In this document: piece by piece, positions 35,100-47,486 of the stretch | Layout of the letters: the number at the start of each line of letters is the position of its first letter | Numbering within the stretch: the stretch's first letter is position 1 | Assembly (NCBI GenBank): GCA_022497155.1 | Contig: MU385745.1 | Coordinates: 372,001-436,000 of the forward strand | Length of the DNA: 64,000 nt | Reading direction: 5' to 3' | Origin: Whalleya microplaca | Taxonomy: Eukaryota; Ascomycota; Sordariomycetes; Xylariales; Xylariaceae | Program-made: the position numbers and the translations under genes | The notes under the pieces: generated by a model | Told to the model about the DNA's origin: nothing | The model's input: only the letters and a program-made list of their open reading frames with translations | Database searches by the model: none

Positions 35100-36784
35100 A
35101 TTCGGCTTGATAACCCAATTGAAGTCCAATTAGGTGAATTGGATGTTTCCCAGATACGTATCAACACCGGTGATGCCGGAGCTCACCGCAATTCACAGGT
35201 GCTCAAGCAAACAGGGCCAGGGGAGGGCAAAAAAACCGATACACAGTAAGAAATGACTTGCAATTGCGAAAAACCAGGGAGGAGAAGAAGGAGAAGGAGG
35301 AGAAAAGGGGAAAGGAAAAGGACGGGTTCCCTGGTGCTGAGTAAAACGAACGCCTCTAGCAAAGAGCCCAGGGAATTGGATATGGGGGAAGAGTCGACTA
35401 CATGTAAGTCGGTTGGCCAAACGGGCAGGACGAAGGCAGAGGACGGGAAGCATTTTGAAGGCGTTGAAGTAAAAGTGGGACTCGCGCCGTCACACAACCT
35501 TACGGGTCAACAGGGTTTCCAATGTTTCCAGTGTTTCCAATGACAGCCAAGGCGCCTTGCAAGAGGGCCAATTCGAGGCGCGCTGGGGCGCTCAAAGCGG
35601 TGAGGGCAAAAAAGAAAAGGAGGGGAGGCGGAGCTGGGGAGGTCCTGGAGGGGGAGGCTTATTTTTTTGGCTTGGGACTGCATATCTAGAGACATACCTA
35701 AACAACTAGGTTAGCTACCGCTACTTTTACCTGGTTACTTTCAAGTTACCTGGCTACAGTTGACGCTACTACACATGTATGTATGTATGTATGTATGTAT
35801 GTACGTGCATCGTGCTCTTGTAACCACTATGACCACCTGCACTATAAAGTCCCCCACCCCCTATCGTCTACAATTATATATAAAACGGGCTTCAGAACTG
35901 GGAGATGGTGCATCGCCGATCAACATCAGCGATACAAGCTCGGGTCATCCATGTGTCCTGTAATATCTGGTAATTAAAAATATAACATTTGAAGTTTGCT
36001 TGGCGTTCCGATCTGTTGAGATCTTTCGAATACTGCATATATACTACTGTATATCGCATGTGATTGGTGCTTTGCAAGAGATGCAGGCAAACCTAAAATA
36101 CATTAAGTTATGTATGTACCAGGTTGCTTAATGTTCCTCCAATTGGTATACTCAGAGTTTTGAGACTCTTGTAAGTGAGACAACTAACTGCGGGGTCCCT
36201 TACCTACTTAAGTACTTATGTACTAGACAACTCACGGGTTGGAGCTGCTGCAATCCTTTCTCGGCGTTTCTGGTGCTACATAGAAGCTACCTACCTAACC
36301 GAGCGAACCAGCCTCTGTAGATCCATGACGACCTACTTGACACAGTAGAGGCTCACGCAACTCTCCGTTTAGTCGAGCTTCTGTACGCGTGGAACTACAA
36401 AGTCATGCTCCACAGTGATTATTACACTTCGAAACTAGGTAAAGAGATTTAAACATATCAACAAGAATAGATAGCTAACTAGAGATGTTTCCATACTGCT
36501 ATACCTGTTCCTTGTAAACTGTAGAGCAATGTTCTGGTGTCTTGATCATACTACCTGATAGGCCTGATTAATATGATAATATCCATTAACGAAGGTAACA
36601 CAACGGGGTAGAGCCCCATAAGTCGGCCAGTCGGCTAAACCGCATGTGGCTGGAGCTCGGGTCATTGGCTAATGACAGCAAAGATTACTAAGGCGATCTG
36701 TGGCGTAGCCTAAAATTACTTGCAGAGAGTCCAGGCCAATCGAACGCCACCGTTGCTTTTACCTAGTACGACTATAACCACACC
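35100..36784. other. intergenic between divergent genes
   Basis: About 1.7 kb upstream of lag1, including its promoter, with a purine-rich AGGAGAAGGAGG patch near 35280-35325. No gene supported. Confidence 0.5.
35775..35803. repeat. (TGTA)n microsatellite
   Basis: About seven uninterrupted ATGT units, ending at a single C substitution. Confidence 0.9.
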
Positions 36785-37253
36785 GACCCACCTAAAATTC
36801 CCTCCCTTTTTTCCTAAACTTCCCTCCCCTCCACTTAACATAAGATTAATATATAAATAAAATGTCGATTTACTTTAAATATATATTTACGCGCTAAAGG
36901 CACTTAACGCGTAGTTTTTATCACTTACGTATTATTTATATATATATATAAAGCGTTTAATTAAATAGCGTAAGCTTAAAGGCATTATAAAGATTAAATA
37001 AAGTTATTACTAGCTAAATTTAAATAGTTATTATAAATAGCTTTAAGGTCGCGTAATAAATATTAAAAGTAATTAAAAATAAGATATAAAATAACTATAT
37101 ACTCGGTATATTAGATTTGCACGAATCGACACTACCCGACATTAATTTCCGTACTAATCTAGCTGGGCATTTATGTTAGCGTATAACAGCCCTGTCCTAA
37201 GTGGATAGGAGGGAAGTTTAGGAAATAGGGGAGGGAATTCTAGGTGGGCCGTG
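36785..37253. mobile_element. hAT-like MITE with about 53-bp inverted repeats and an 8-bp duplication
   Basis: The left end (36785-36837) and right end (37198-37253) are inverted copies: both read CCCACCTARAATTCCCTCCC at the outside and TTTCCTAAACTTCCCTCC further in, with about 90 percent identity. The identical 8-mer ACCACACC flanks the unit on both sides (36777-36784 and 37254-37261), the size of target duplication typical of hAT transposons. The outermost few bases of the two ends do not match perfectly. The interior (about 360 bp) is AT-rich and CpA-poor, as after RIP, with no coding capacity. It lies only 200 bp upstream of the Bax-inhibitor start codon. Confidence 0.82.
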
Positions 37254-37453
37254 ACCACACCTGCGCAGCACGGACGCACAGCCTTTCCATCATCTTCCGC
37301 CCCCGCGACAACCTTGCCTTACATACTACTGCCTTGTTCGTCGTGCCGTCAACTTCAGCTCCTGCTTACATCTCCCATCACCTAACAACCTGACACGCAT
37401 CTTCCATCGACCCGAACCATCACAACCATCGATACGAGATATCCGCGAACGCG

Positions 37454-38363
37454 ATGGCGGCAAACACGAAGTACACGCCCGCGCCGACCCAGGACCCCGA
37501 CGAGGGCACCTGGTCGCAAGCGCCTCCGTCCTACCAGGCCGGGCCCACGAGCCCGTCCCCCGACCTCTTCGGCGGCGCGCCGCGCAGCAGCGAAGACAAC
37601 ATCCCCGACGACTTCAAGTTCGGCGGCTCCGTGGCCGAGGCCACCATCGACATCCGCAACCAGTTCATCCGCAAGGTCTACACCATCCTGACCGCGCAGC
37701 TCGTCATCACGGGCATCGTCAGCGGCCTGTCCTTCTGGAGCAACGACTACAAGCAGTGGATTCAGACGCACCCGGCTCTGGTCTGGGTCTCGGTACGTAC
37801 TTGTCTTTCTTCCCCCAGCCAGGGTTTTGTATACGTAGGTATGATAGAAATTAACGGATGGTTCGCGACAGCTTTTCGGCTCCATCGGCTTCATGCTCCT
37901 GACCTACTGGAAGCGCAAGAGCTACCCGACGAACCTGCTCTTCCTGTCCGGGTTCACGCTGCTCGAGGCGTACACGATCTCGGTGATCGTGTCGTTCTAC
38001 ACGTCGCAGATCGTGCTGAACGCCGTGCTCCTCACCGGCGGCATCTTCGTCTTTCTGACGCTGTTCGCGTGCCAGACCAAGTACGACTTCACGTCGTGGA
38101 TGCCGTACCTGTTCGGCGCGCTCTGGGGCCTGCTCCTGTTCGGCTTCATGGCCGCCTTCATGCCCCGCAGCAGCACCGGCGAGCTGATCTACGGCGGGCT
38201 CGCGGCCTTGGTCTTCTCCGCCTACGTCCTCGTCGACACCCAGCTTGTGCTGAGACACCACCACGTCGAGGAGGAGATCGCCGCCGCGATTAGCTTGTAC
38301 CTCGACATCATCAACCTGTTCCTCGCCATCCTGCGCATCCTGAACAGTCAGAGCAACAACTAG
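37454..38363 (+). CDS. Bax inhibitor-1 (TMBIM/LFG) family membrane protein
   Basis: Two exons, 37454-37792 and 37872-38363, with a 79-bp intron (donor GTACGT, acceptor GCGACAG, phase 0); predicted 276 aa. The Pro-rich N-terminus (residues 1-60, APPSYQAGPTSPSP) is followed by about seven membrane segments, including LTAQLVITGIVSGLSF, LFGSIGFMLLTYW, GFTLLEAYTISVIVSFY, LNAVLLTGGIFVFLTLFA, LFGALWGLLLFGFMAAF and LIYGGLAALVFSAYVLVDTQ, and the family ending YLDIINLFLAILRIL. Yeast Bxi1 sits in ER/vacuole membranes and links calcium handling, the unfolded-protein response and cell death. Codons are strongly GC3-biased compared with its surroundings. The MITE just upstream may have replaced or displaced part of its promoter. 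Confidence 0.95.
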
Positions 38364-40651
38364 GCTGGGCTGTCTTGGAAGGAAGAGGGTCCGCAGTGGG
38401 TTCTGCGGGGATGGTGGATATAGATAGGGCATGGGAGATTGATTGATTGATTGATTGATCGATTCAAAGGGAAAACGGGGCAGTCCTTCTATCCACAGAA
38501 ACTTATCGTTTTTCCAAGTCTTGTCTTTCTAGGAATCACGTCTTGATTTCTTCACGAGACTGGCTGTATTAGTTTAAGGAACGGCGTGCGTTACGGGGAA
38601 AGAACTCGGGTCTTAGGTTTTGCACATTACTTTTATTGATAAAGTTTTCAAAACTGGATTCGATGGAGAACTAGTGTTATTGATGAATTAAATGGATAAA
38701 TTTGCTTCAGTTGAGTGGTGTCGAGAATAATTCAAAACTTGAAGTAATAAGGTCCTCTATCTGAAGTAAGGCAATATCGCCACTTCATATTTAATCCGAA
38801 GGCAAGATATGAATGTTGTAATAATAGAAGACCATACTTATTAAAAGTAGCTCTAGGGTCCTAACGTCTTCTTAACTTGCGTATACACACTATATTCTAG
38901 TGAATCTTCTACTAGGCATTAAAATATCAAGTATAAACTAAGTGTTTGTATAACCACTGTGACAAGGGCCTCTAGGTTGCTACAAATTCATTCATGCCTA
39001 ATAGCTTCCAAACCCCTACACAGTTACAACCTTTTTGTAACATTATAATTTCGGCCTAAGCCATGCTTTGATGTAGATCTCGTGTATTGTAACGGTAGTT
39101 GTTGATCAAGTTTATGCTTTATAGGTCGTGTGTATGCTTCAATTAGCAAGAGGATACTCGACTATTCATGACTACGATGTTGTAATATCCAAAGTCGACT
39201 CTTCTCTTCCTTCCTGAAATGTCATATATGCTACATAGCACCTAGTCATTAATCATTCATATACCTGCTAGCAACCCTAATTTTAGTTCTGTGGAGTTAG
39301 AAGTTACTCAGTCAAGCAGTGTTCTTGTCTTCTGTGTTTTAACTAGAGAAACTCTCTGACCTGGGGACGATTTGACATATACCAGTGTAATGACTTCTGT
39401 AGCACTTCGGCTCTTTGAACGTTACAGTGGTTAGACCATTCGTAAGTAAGTGAATTGCTAAACTGAAACACTCAGTATATTTCTCGAGCAGATGAAAATA
39501 CTTTAAAGAGACAATCAACAACCTACCAGTTCTCCCAATCCCCTTCCTCTACCTATTCCTCCAGCCTCCCTCCGCTCTTCCACCCCAAACGTCTCCAGAT
39601 CAACACACCCCCGCTACCTCCCTTCAAGGTCACATTACATCTCTACCCACGAGCCAGTCCTTTCTATCCCAGAGCTACGTCTCATCACAACGAGTTATCA
39701 GCGCACTGGCTACAGAACAGCTCCAAGAACGCGGGCGGAGTACCGCGTGACTAATATCTACATGTCCAGAGACTGGTGCTCAGGTAGTCAATCAAGGAGC
39801 ATAGGACATCCTCGTAGTTCGAGCAGCTGCCTTTTGACGATGTTAGGTAGCCAACAAGGGATAGCTAAATGCCTAGGACAATCACCTTACGTGTACTATA
39901 CCTTCAAGTAATCCTAGTTATAACTCAGATTCCTCTGCTATTTCTACCGCTCACCTTTCACATAATATCTGGTTGATGCAAGTTTAATCTTTGTGAGCTA
40001 ATCAAACGAGAACTGGCTAGGCAAAGTCATAAGGTCTATTCTAGAACAGACTGCAGAGGATACCAATTAGAAGCATTACAAGTTGATCATATATTGGGAC
40101 GAGGTGTGGACATCAAACGGTTATTTGATATCTGCATTAGAAGGACACTAATACTAGGAGAAGGGCATGAAGTAGAAAGAGGCTACGTAGTTGGCAGGTA
40201 GTAAAAGAGACATCGACTCTCGCAAAGATACAACAAACAGAGAGAGGGGGGCCAGGGTGGCTACTACCTCTACCACCCAAGAGTCGCCGAGTTGCCCGTA
40301 GAATGATATATCGGCCCATATGAAAAATTTAGGAAGCCAATGATGTTACCCCAGTCTGTTATCGTCCTCCATTTCCGGTTGATGTTTGGGCATATCATGC
40401 TTTTTGGGGGATATCAGCTCTCCGCCTGGTTTTTTTATTCCTGACAAATCCACCAATCCTCTACGATTTGTGCGTCGAATGCAACCATTAAGTTCAGTTG
40501 AATTTCCATAAAACGTGTCATTTCGGGTGGGCGCGAGCCAGGAACTAGGTGATATTTAGGGGATATCAACACCTAACACGTGCAATTCGTACTTTTTGGT
40601 GGGCCGCCAGAACACCAGAAATAGAAGATAGAAAGATGCAGTAGAAGTCGC
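38364..40651. other. intergenic between convergent genes
   Basis: About 2.3 kb between the 3' ends of bxi1 and the septin gene. It begins with a (GATT)n microsatellite at 38437-38464. The remainder shows short frames only and no recognised element. Confidence 0.55.
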
Positions 40652-42359
40652 TTAGTTGCCATCGTTCTCGCCGTTCGCTTCGGGTGTTCCCGTAGTACCA
40701 GCAGCCTCTCGCTGCATTCTTGCCTCGATCTCGCGCAGCTGTGACTCGCGGGCCAGGAGCTCCTGTCGCTTCTCGTTAATTTCACGTTGGACCTTGACCT
40801 CGATCTCACGGAGCTTCTCTTCTTCGCGGCGAAGCTGCTCTTCCTTGAGGCGGACGGATTGGGATGCCAGGTCTTCAGGGTTCATAGACGAGTCGCTAGG
40901 CAAATTGTTAGCACAGGGATCATCAAGTATTGTGTCGAGAATGACATACACTCCGGCACCACCCTCCACACTCTTGCTGAGCTTCTCGGTACGGTAGTTC
41001 TCATACAGGAAATCGTGGGTGATCTCCTTCAGGTCGGCAAGATGGCTATGGAGAAGGGCGGATCGAATAGCCAGGAAGTCGGAGTGACGCGGGTTGTCAA
41101 CCTCAACAACACCCCAGGGATATTGTCGAGCACGGACTTTGCGACCACCAATCTCAAGGACATCCTCAGAGCCGACAATGGCGAAGGGCATGAGGCCTCG
41201 GAGTTCTGCATTCTCCTCGACAGTATCCTCATCGTCCTCCTCGATATCGTAAGGGAAGTTGTAGACGGGGATTCGGTAGTGCTCGATATCCTCCATGACA
41301 AGCTTCTTGGACTCGGCCAATTCAGCAGGAGTTAGCGAGTCAGCCCGGCCAATGACAGGGATAACATTGACTCGGGGAGCCAGGCGCTTCATCAGTTCAA
41401 TGTCGAGTTCACGGAGACTATATCGAACTCGTTAGCTTCAGAGACCAGCATCAGAAGGGAAAATACGGACCCATGACCAGTGGGAGTAATGAAGTACAGC
41501 ATAGCATGCACTCGGTTGTCCCTAAATCTGGGGTTACGCTTGATACGCGACTCCTCGGCCAAGATATCGTCATATTGTCTCTCGAGGTACCCAACAATCT
41601 CTGAGAAGCTACACAACATGTTTTAGTACGCGTAACATATACCTATTTCAACAGGCGGAGTCATACCTTGCCTCATTGTCGATCTGGTCACCGAAGCCGG
41701 GCGTGTCGACGATGGTTAGGGAGATACGAGTACCTTCCTCGTCCAATTCGAGCTCTGGAGAGTATATTAGAATCGATTGTTGCGTCTCGTGTGCGGTGGA
41801 CGAACCGACTGTGATGGGCTTGATCTTGACGCCATCCTCGACATGTGCAGCACTAGCATCATCGGAATCCTTATGAGTCAATACTGCCTTGCTGCAGAGC
41901 GTGTTGACGAAGGTCGTTCTGCCTGTGTGGTGATGGGAGGTAGGTTAGTAACTTGGTCATGCAAAGCTAAGCTAAGCTATCGGGTAAGGTACTAGGATTA
42001 GATAGAGGGCATGGTAGCAGTCCTCGAGACTGGAGATGTCAAGGGATGTGGGATGTGGGATATGAGATAGGGAATATATACCTGTTCCTGAAGCACCGCA
42101 GACCATCAAGCAGAACTGAATTCCCTTCTTCACGTTCTTCTTCCGACGCATCATCTTCTGTGAACGCATGGTGGTTAGCTACTTGCGGCGGTGACAGCGG
42201 TGTGCAGTCTAGTGTGCAGTCTATAATCTGTAGTAGGTGTATGTATCAAGCCAGCTCTACGATAGACTCGAGAAGCGAGTTGATAGAATTGAAGGTGAAG
42301 GAATTGTGCATGAGCAGTCAAAACCAGATAGGGGAGAGACTCACGGCTGGGGACGACAT
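40652..42359 (-). CDS. septin, Cdc11/AspA class
   Basis: Seven exons on the minus strand: 42345-42359, 42082-42157, 41806-41922, 41667-41754, 41471-41608, 40950-41417, 40652-40895. All junctions are GT-AG and in phase; predicted 381 aa. The first exon codes only MSSPA. Septins polymerise into filaments and rings at septation sites. A polybasic stretch (RRKKNVKKG, 9-17) precedes the P-loop GASGTGRT (26-33), where the usual Lys is Arg; then the switch DTPGFGDQIDNEASFSE, GRADSLT in place of the AKAD box, and the septin unique element ending HDFLYENYRTE. The C-terminus is a charged coiled coil (EEQLRREEEKLREIEVKVQR). The Arg P-loop and the REIEARMQREA tail match the Cdc11 class best. Exon 6 uses the strong donor GTATGT, leaving a short GGAGV linker. 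Confidence 0.93.
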
Positions 42360-43840
42360 ATTAGGCTAAGGCTCGGGCTTCGCAATAGAAATGGAAATTG
42401 AAATTGCAGTTATTGACGAGGACAATTCGTGAAACAAAACGGATCGTCGCGCAAATGGGGGTATCTCAAAACGGTGCGAAAAGGGGATTCGCGGATTGGG
42501 CGTTTGAAGACGGAAGAAGATTTTGGGGGAGAGAGGGTCGGAGTGGTCGTGTTGACGGCTCCCAAAAAGAGGTGCAATTTCAACACCACAAAATAAGTTG
42601 CGGTAGACTGGGCAGACTGGGGGGAAGAGAGAGAGTGGTGGACAGGGGGGAGACTACATAGAGCTCAGCACGGATCACTCTCCTGCCTCCGCAGAGTAGG
42701 TCAGGAAATGGCCAGGCAAATTCAGGGGCAGAAGCTTGCAAGCTCGATTTCATTCTGTATGTACCTAGCGTAGCACCTTCACTTGTTATTATTTGAGTGG
42801 GGACGCTTTCACCTCTCACCGTAGAAACTGCGATTGTCCAACCTCCCGTCTGCCCATCCTGCCCGTACACATACGTACCGAATTGTGGGGACACGAGGCT
42901 AGCCGCTCCAACTCCCTGCCTATCAGAGCTATCAAGCCTACCCAAGCTCTCTATCTCTTCAGTAAACAAGATGGTCTGTGCGCACGGAACAGAATAGGTA
43001 CATACAGTACATACCTAATAGGAACTAGGTAGTAGGAACCACATGCAATGAAACAACCTAACAGCCAAACTGCCAAACAGCCACATGCCACACACACACT
43101 CACTCACACACAAGCCACAGCCAGCACCTTCCGCTGTTTAATGAACTCTGGATGCCACACGAGGATGCCCACGTGAGAAACCAGGACCTGGCTCTTTCCC
43201 AATTCGTTGCCAATTCGTTGACACCTACGCATGTACGCAGTACTCCGTACCTAGGTAAGGTTGAGTACGCACGCACATGTGGCCCGTGCGCCTCATCTTG
43301 AATCAACCAATCCATGAGCAGCCATACCTGCTAGACCTGCTAGGTTACGTAGCTCGGCGTGACCATCGACTCGACGCAATACCTGGTCAACAACACGCAT
43401 ATCCGGCAGCAACCAAAGCTGTGATACTTATAGATATCTTTGGTTCCTCCCACCAGAATTTCCATCCAGAGATCTTTATATAATTCACCATCTCAGTTTT
43501 AGATTCCTGCCAACTTCGACTTTCCCCATTCGGCCAGCTTTCGTCCCGCTCTGGTTCGCTGACCCTGGCTCCTCTTATTACACCCAATCCATTTGAAAGG
43601 CAGCAGGAGACACAGGTGATTCACACGAATGTGCGATACAGCTATGGTCTGCGATATCCAAATACCGCACGAACTTTCTGGTTCTTTTGGATGCTAAGGC
43701 ATCACTTTCTTGGGCTTGTTCACTCGCTTAGTTGTGGTCATTTTTATTTCTCAAGTCGCCTTTGAAACCCCTCTGAACCCCTCCATACGGCCACATAGGT
43801 TCGGTTCTAGGTAGCCTTATTACTAGGTAGCAAAGCAACA
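42360..43840. other. intergenic, divergent promoters
   Basis: About 1.5 kb between the divergent septin and PROPPIN genes, so both promoters lie here. No gene is supported. Short low-complexity CACACACTCACTCACACACA-like sequence occurs near 43090. Confidence 0.55.
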
Positions 43841-45169
43841 ATGAATACTCGACCACCTATCGAGACACCCAACGAGCACGCTGCTCTCTCAGTCGCCTTT
43901 AACAATGACGCAAGCCGTTTTGTAGTTGGACTGGACTCCGGCTTCTGCAGTATGATTCCTCTCACTTCTTGTTCTCAACATTGACTTACACACATTGTAG
44001 TATTCGTCTCAGATTCCGGCAAAATACAAACTGCAAGGGGTATGTTGCCATCCGTGCTCATCATACCTTCAAACTCGCTCACATGGCTGCAGTCTTCAAT
44101 GCAGGTCTTGGCCTTGTCCAAATGATGGGCAATGCCAACTACCTAGCTCTGGTTGGCGGTGGCCGCTCACCCAAATTCCCTCAGAACAAGGTGATAATAT
44201 GGGATGACAGCAAGGGTAAAACGGCATTAGAGATAGCCACCTTGACGGCTGTTCGCGGCGTACAGATCTCCAAGACACGTGTGGCTGTCGCTCTACAGAA
44301 TAGCGTACGTGTGTATGCCTTTCAGAAACCACCGCAGCCACTTGCCCGGTATGAGACTGCAGACAACCTTCTAGGTCTCTGCTGTCTAACAGATAAATAT
44401 CTGGTTTTCCCGGGCAGAACGCCGGGGCAAGTCCAAGTTGTCCATATTGAGACAGAAAGCGTCAGCATCATTCCCGCACACTCGTCAAACTTAAGGGCGT
44501 TGCAAATCAGTTCAGATGGCGAGTTGATAGCTACGGCAAGCGAGAAGGTATACATGGTCTGTTACTATTTGGATTTTAGTAAGTGCTAACCCCTTACAGG
44601 GCACCATCATCCGCATCTTTTCCACCAGCAGCTGTGCCAAGATTGCTGAGCGGCGCCGGGGCACCGAATTCGCCGCGGTATACTCCTTACGCTTCAGCCC
44701 CTCCGGAGACATGCTCGCTTGCACGTCGGACAAAGGGAGCCTCCACATCTTCGAGGTTCCCAGTCCACGAAGACCCACGTCCTCCACTGCCCACCGGCCG
44801 ACGGCTTCGCCCGGCCTAGCAGGTTCGAGCAGTGGGGGGAGCAGTTCTAATGCCGACTCGAGAAACAAATGGGGTTTCTTGAGCAATATACCTTTTGGTC
44901 CTTTCTCGGACGTATACTCGTTCACCTCCGCGCCCTTCGAAACGGGCGACGAACCTCTCCTTCCCAGCAACCCGCGGCACGTCGGAGAGAGCCCCGTGCT
45001 AGGCACTAGTAGGCCGATCAAGGGCGTGGTCGGCTGGGTAAGCGACAGGAGTCTGGTCGTCGTTGGTGCGGGACAGGACGCACGGTGGGAGAAATTCGTG
45101 CTTCAGACCGGGGAAGACGGGCGTCTGGTGGTTGTCAGGGAGGGCTGGAAGAGATACCTAGGGAATTAG
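43841..45169 (+). CDS. PROPPIN, SVP1-like protein 2 (Hsv2, WIPI3/4 type)
   Basis: Four exons: 43841-43949, 44001-44039, 44093-44547, 44600-45169; introns are 51-53 bp with GT-AG ends and matching phase; predicted 390 aa. A seven-bladed beta-propeller of the Atg18 family binds PI3P and PI(3,5)P2 on endosomes and the isolation membrane and works in micronucleophagy/autophagy. The start MNTRPPIETPNEHAALSVAF and blades VGLDSGFC, LALVGGG-KFPQNKVIIWDD, NSVRVYAF and LATASEKGTIIRIF are typical of Hsv2. The lipid-binding F/L-RRG motif appears as RRRG at about 219-222. A long Ser/Gly/Pro-rich loop (about 255-285) lies in the membrane-facing blade 6 region, followed by DVYSFTSAPFETGDEP and VVVGAGQDARWEKFV. 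It is divergent from the septin gene and convergent with ist3. Confidence 0.93.
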
Positions 45170-45428
45170 AAGGAGCTCATGGTTCTCATTGTGAAAAGGA
45201 TACAAGAACGATGACCATGCACCACTATCTGCCATTTCTTTGGCCTGGCTTGGATCAGCACGGAGTATAGGGCAACATGGGTTCGGCGTTGTTTTTTTTT
45301 TCTTCGTTTGGACAATGGGGACGGAGGCAATGAATCATTTAGGACTTCGGCATATGCCAACACAATGCCATATGAAAACGGCGTTGATATTTTTTGGGTA
45401 TCTTTCAGCGAGCGGTTACTCGGACTAG

Positions 45429-46505
45429 TCAATCTCTATATGATCGCGGAGATCTGCTCCTACTTCTCCGTCTGCTCTTGCGATCTTTGACACGTTCTTC
45501 TTCATCTTCGTCTTCGTAGTGACGGTGTCTTCTCTTGTAATCATCTCGGTCATCGCGATCGCGGTCTCTTCCTCGATCGCGTCGTAGATCGCGGCTATCG
45601 TCCTGTCTTTTCCGTTCGCGATCTCTAGACTCCCCTCTCTTTCTCTCAGGCGTTGCGTCTCGGTCTCGACCATCCGCAACTGGCGTCTCATCTCGTCTCG
45701 ACCTCCTGTGACGATCGTGTTCCTCGCTATCCCTCTCGTCTCTCCTAGACCGATGACTCCTATGACTCCGATGGTGATGATGCCGATGCTTGTCTTTCCT
45801 ATCCTTGCCCGGTCTGCGTTCTTCATCTTTCCTCAAAGCCAGCTCAACCTCCTTTCTCTTCTCCTCGATCAAGAACCCCTTCATGGGATCATCATCATCA
45901 TGCTCCTCGAGCAACCTCGCCAACTCCCTCTCCTCCCTAATCAACGGCCTAGCCTCCACCTCCTCCTCCCCCTCACTACTCCCCTCCTCCTCCATATCCA
46001 CATCCTCACCCCTAGCAGCCTTCCCCCTCCTCACCATATCCTCCCACCCGACGCGAAACTCCTCAGCATCCTCATCATCGCGCGCCTTATACCGCGCGTG
46101 GTCCACACGCACTAACCTACCCCCGATCTCGGCGCCGCCGAGGTTGTCGACGGCGAGGTCGGTGCTGCGCTGGTCCTCGTACTTGAGCCAGCCGAAGCCC
46201 TTGCTGCGGCCGGTCTCCTTGTCGCGCGCGAGCTTGAGGAACACGGGCTCCCCGTACTGCGAGAAGATCGTGATGATGTCGCCCTCGGACAGGGAGTACG
46301 GCAGCCCGCCGAAGTTCACGAAGGCTGTGTCGCGGTAGTCGGTGTGCCAGGAGGCTTCGGGTGGGCTGGGTTTGTTTGTTAGTGGTGTGGTTTTTGGTGG
46401 AGGTGGATAGGTAGGCTGATGGGGAAGGAGGAGGGTGAGAGGGACCTACACTCCGTTCTCGATCTCGCGCTTGTTGAGCGCTTGGATGGCGCGTATTTGG
46501 TTCAT
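45429..46505 (-). CDS. Ist3/Snu17-like RRM splicing factor (RBMX2 orthologue)
   Basis: Two exons on the minus strand, 46450-46505 and 45429-46365, with donor GTAGGT, acceptor CCCAG and phase 2; predicted 330 aa. The N-terminus MNQIRAIQALNKREIENG then PPEASWHTDYRDTAFV is diagnostic of Ist3, the RES-complex/U2 snRNP subunit that promotes the first splicing step and pre-mRNA retention with Bud13 and Pml1. One RRM follows (about 33-110) with RNP2-like FVNFGGLPY and RNP1 KGFGWLKY (74-81). The tail (about 115-330) is highly charged and low in complexity: acidic EEEGSSEGEEEVEA, then His/Arg/Asp-rich repeats and a terminal RSRSRSPRSYRD. Yeast Ist3 is about half this length, and long RS-like tails are usual in filamentous fungi. 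It is convergent with hsv2, 259 bp between stops. Confidence 0.93.
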
Positions 46506-47486
46506 CTTCGCATCTGGGGGTGGTTGTGGACAGCGAATGGAGGCGTGGAAGAATGTTCCAATGGAGACCGAATCAATTCCGAGAAAGAGAAGATTTACCC
46601 TGTAAGAGAGAATCAACCCCTGTAGGTGGTTGTTTCAAGCTGAGCTGGCAAAGTGGCCATAAGACAACTCTGGGTGGCTGCTGTAAAACATCAGATCAAA
46701 AATCTACGATGGACGATAGGCAATGTCTGTGTACGAGGCTGAATGAAACGAAACAGGCTGTAGGTAGCCTCAGAGGAGCAGAGCCTGTGACGATCCATGC
46801 TGTCATCAAATAACAGGGGGTGCTACCCTAATCTAGCAGGCTGCAGGTACGTGGTACCTCGTGCTACCTTAGATAAGTACCTGGGTACCTCTACCTGCTT
46901 TATTGCATATTACCTAAACATTGCTGTGAGGAAAGTTCCAACGTCGGCAGCTGGGGAAACGTCGGACCGACATGTTGTTGCATGTAACTACGTACTGCAT
47001 TAGGTTTACGCCAAATTTCCCCGATCCAGGCCTATCCCAGAGCTTCAAGGGGTCTTGGAACTTTGACCCCTTCAGCGATGGACGTTTCTCATGTTGAACA
47101 AGAAACATATTCCCCGGCCAGGCACTCACCAAAAAGTCCCCTTCACACACTCATCAGTCCTTTGTCTTCATCAGCTTCCCCGCTGCCGATATCATTCTTT
47201 TTTTAAATTTGATATTTCACTTCAACGCCAACTAGGAAAAGAAAAGGAAAAAAAAATAAGAAACGAACTTGTGAAATAACGGTCTTTCTCCAGACATTGA
47301 CATCGCGTTTCGCTTACAAGTTCCCGTCTTAAGACGCGTCATAAGGGTCATACGGCGCCCGCGACTAGCCCACCAAGTCTGATTCGAGCTTATCGAGCTT
47401 GCTGAGCTTCGCCGAGCTTTGCTGAGCTTGCTGCAAGCGACACCCGGACTTCTTTTCCCAATGCTGCCAATCGACCGGAACCAAAC
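46506..47486. other. intergenic, divergent promoters
   Basis: About 1 kb between ist3 and the dynein gene. Near 47395-47440 short imperfect repeats of GCTGAGCTT/CGAGCTT precede the dynein start, probably in its 5' UTR or promoter. Otherwise nothing recognised. Confidence 0.55.
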
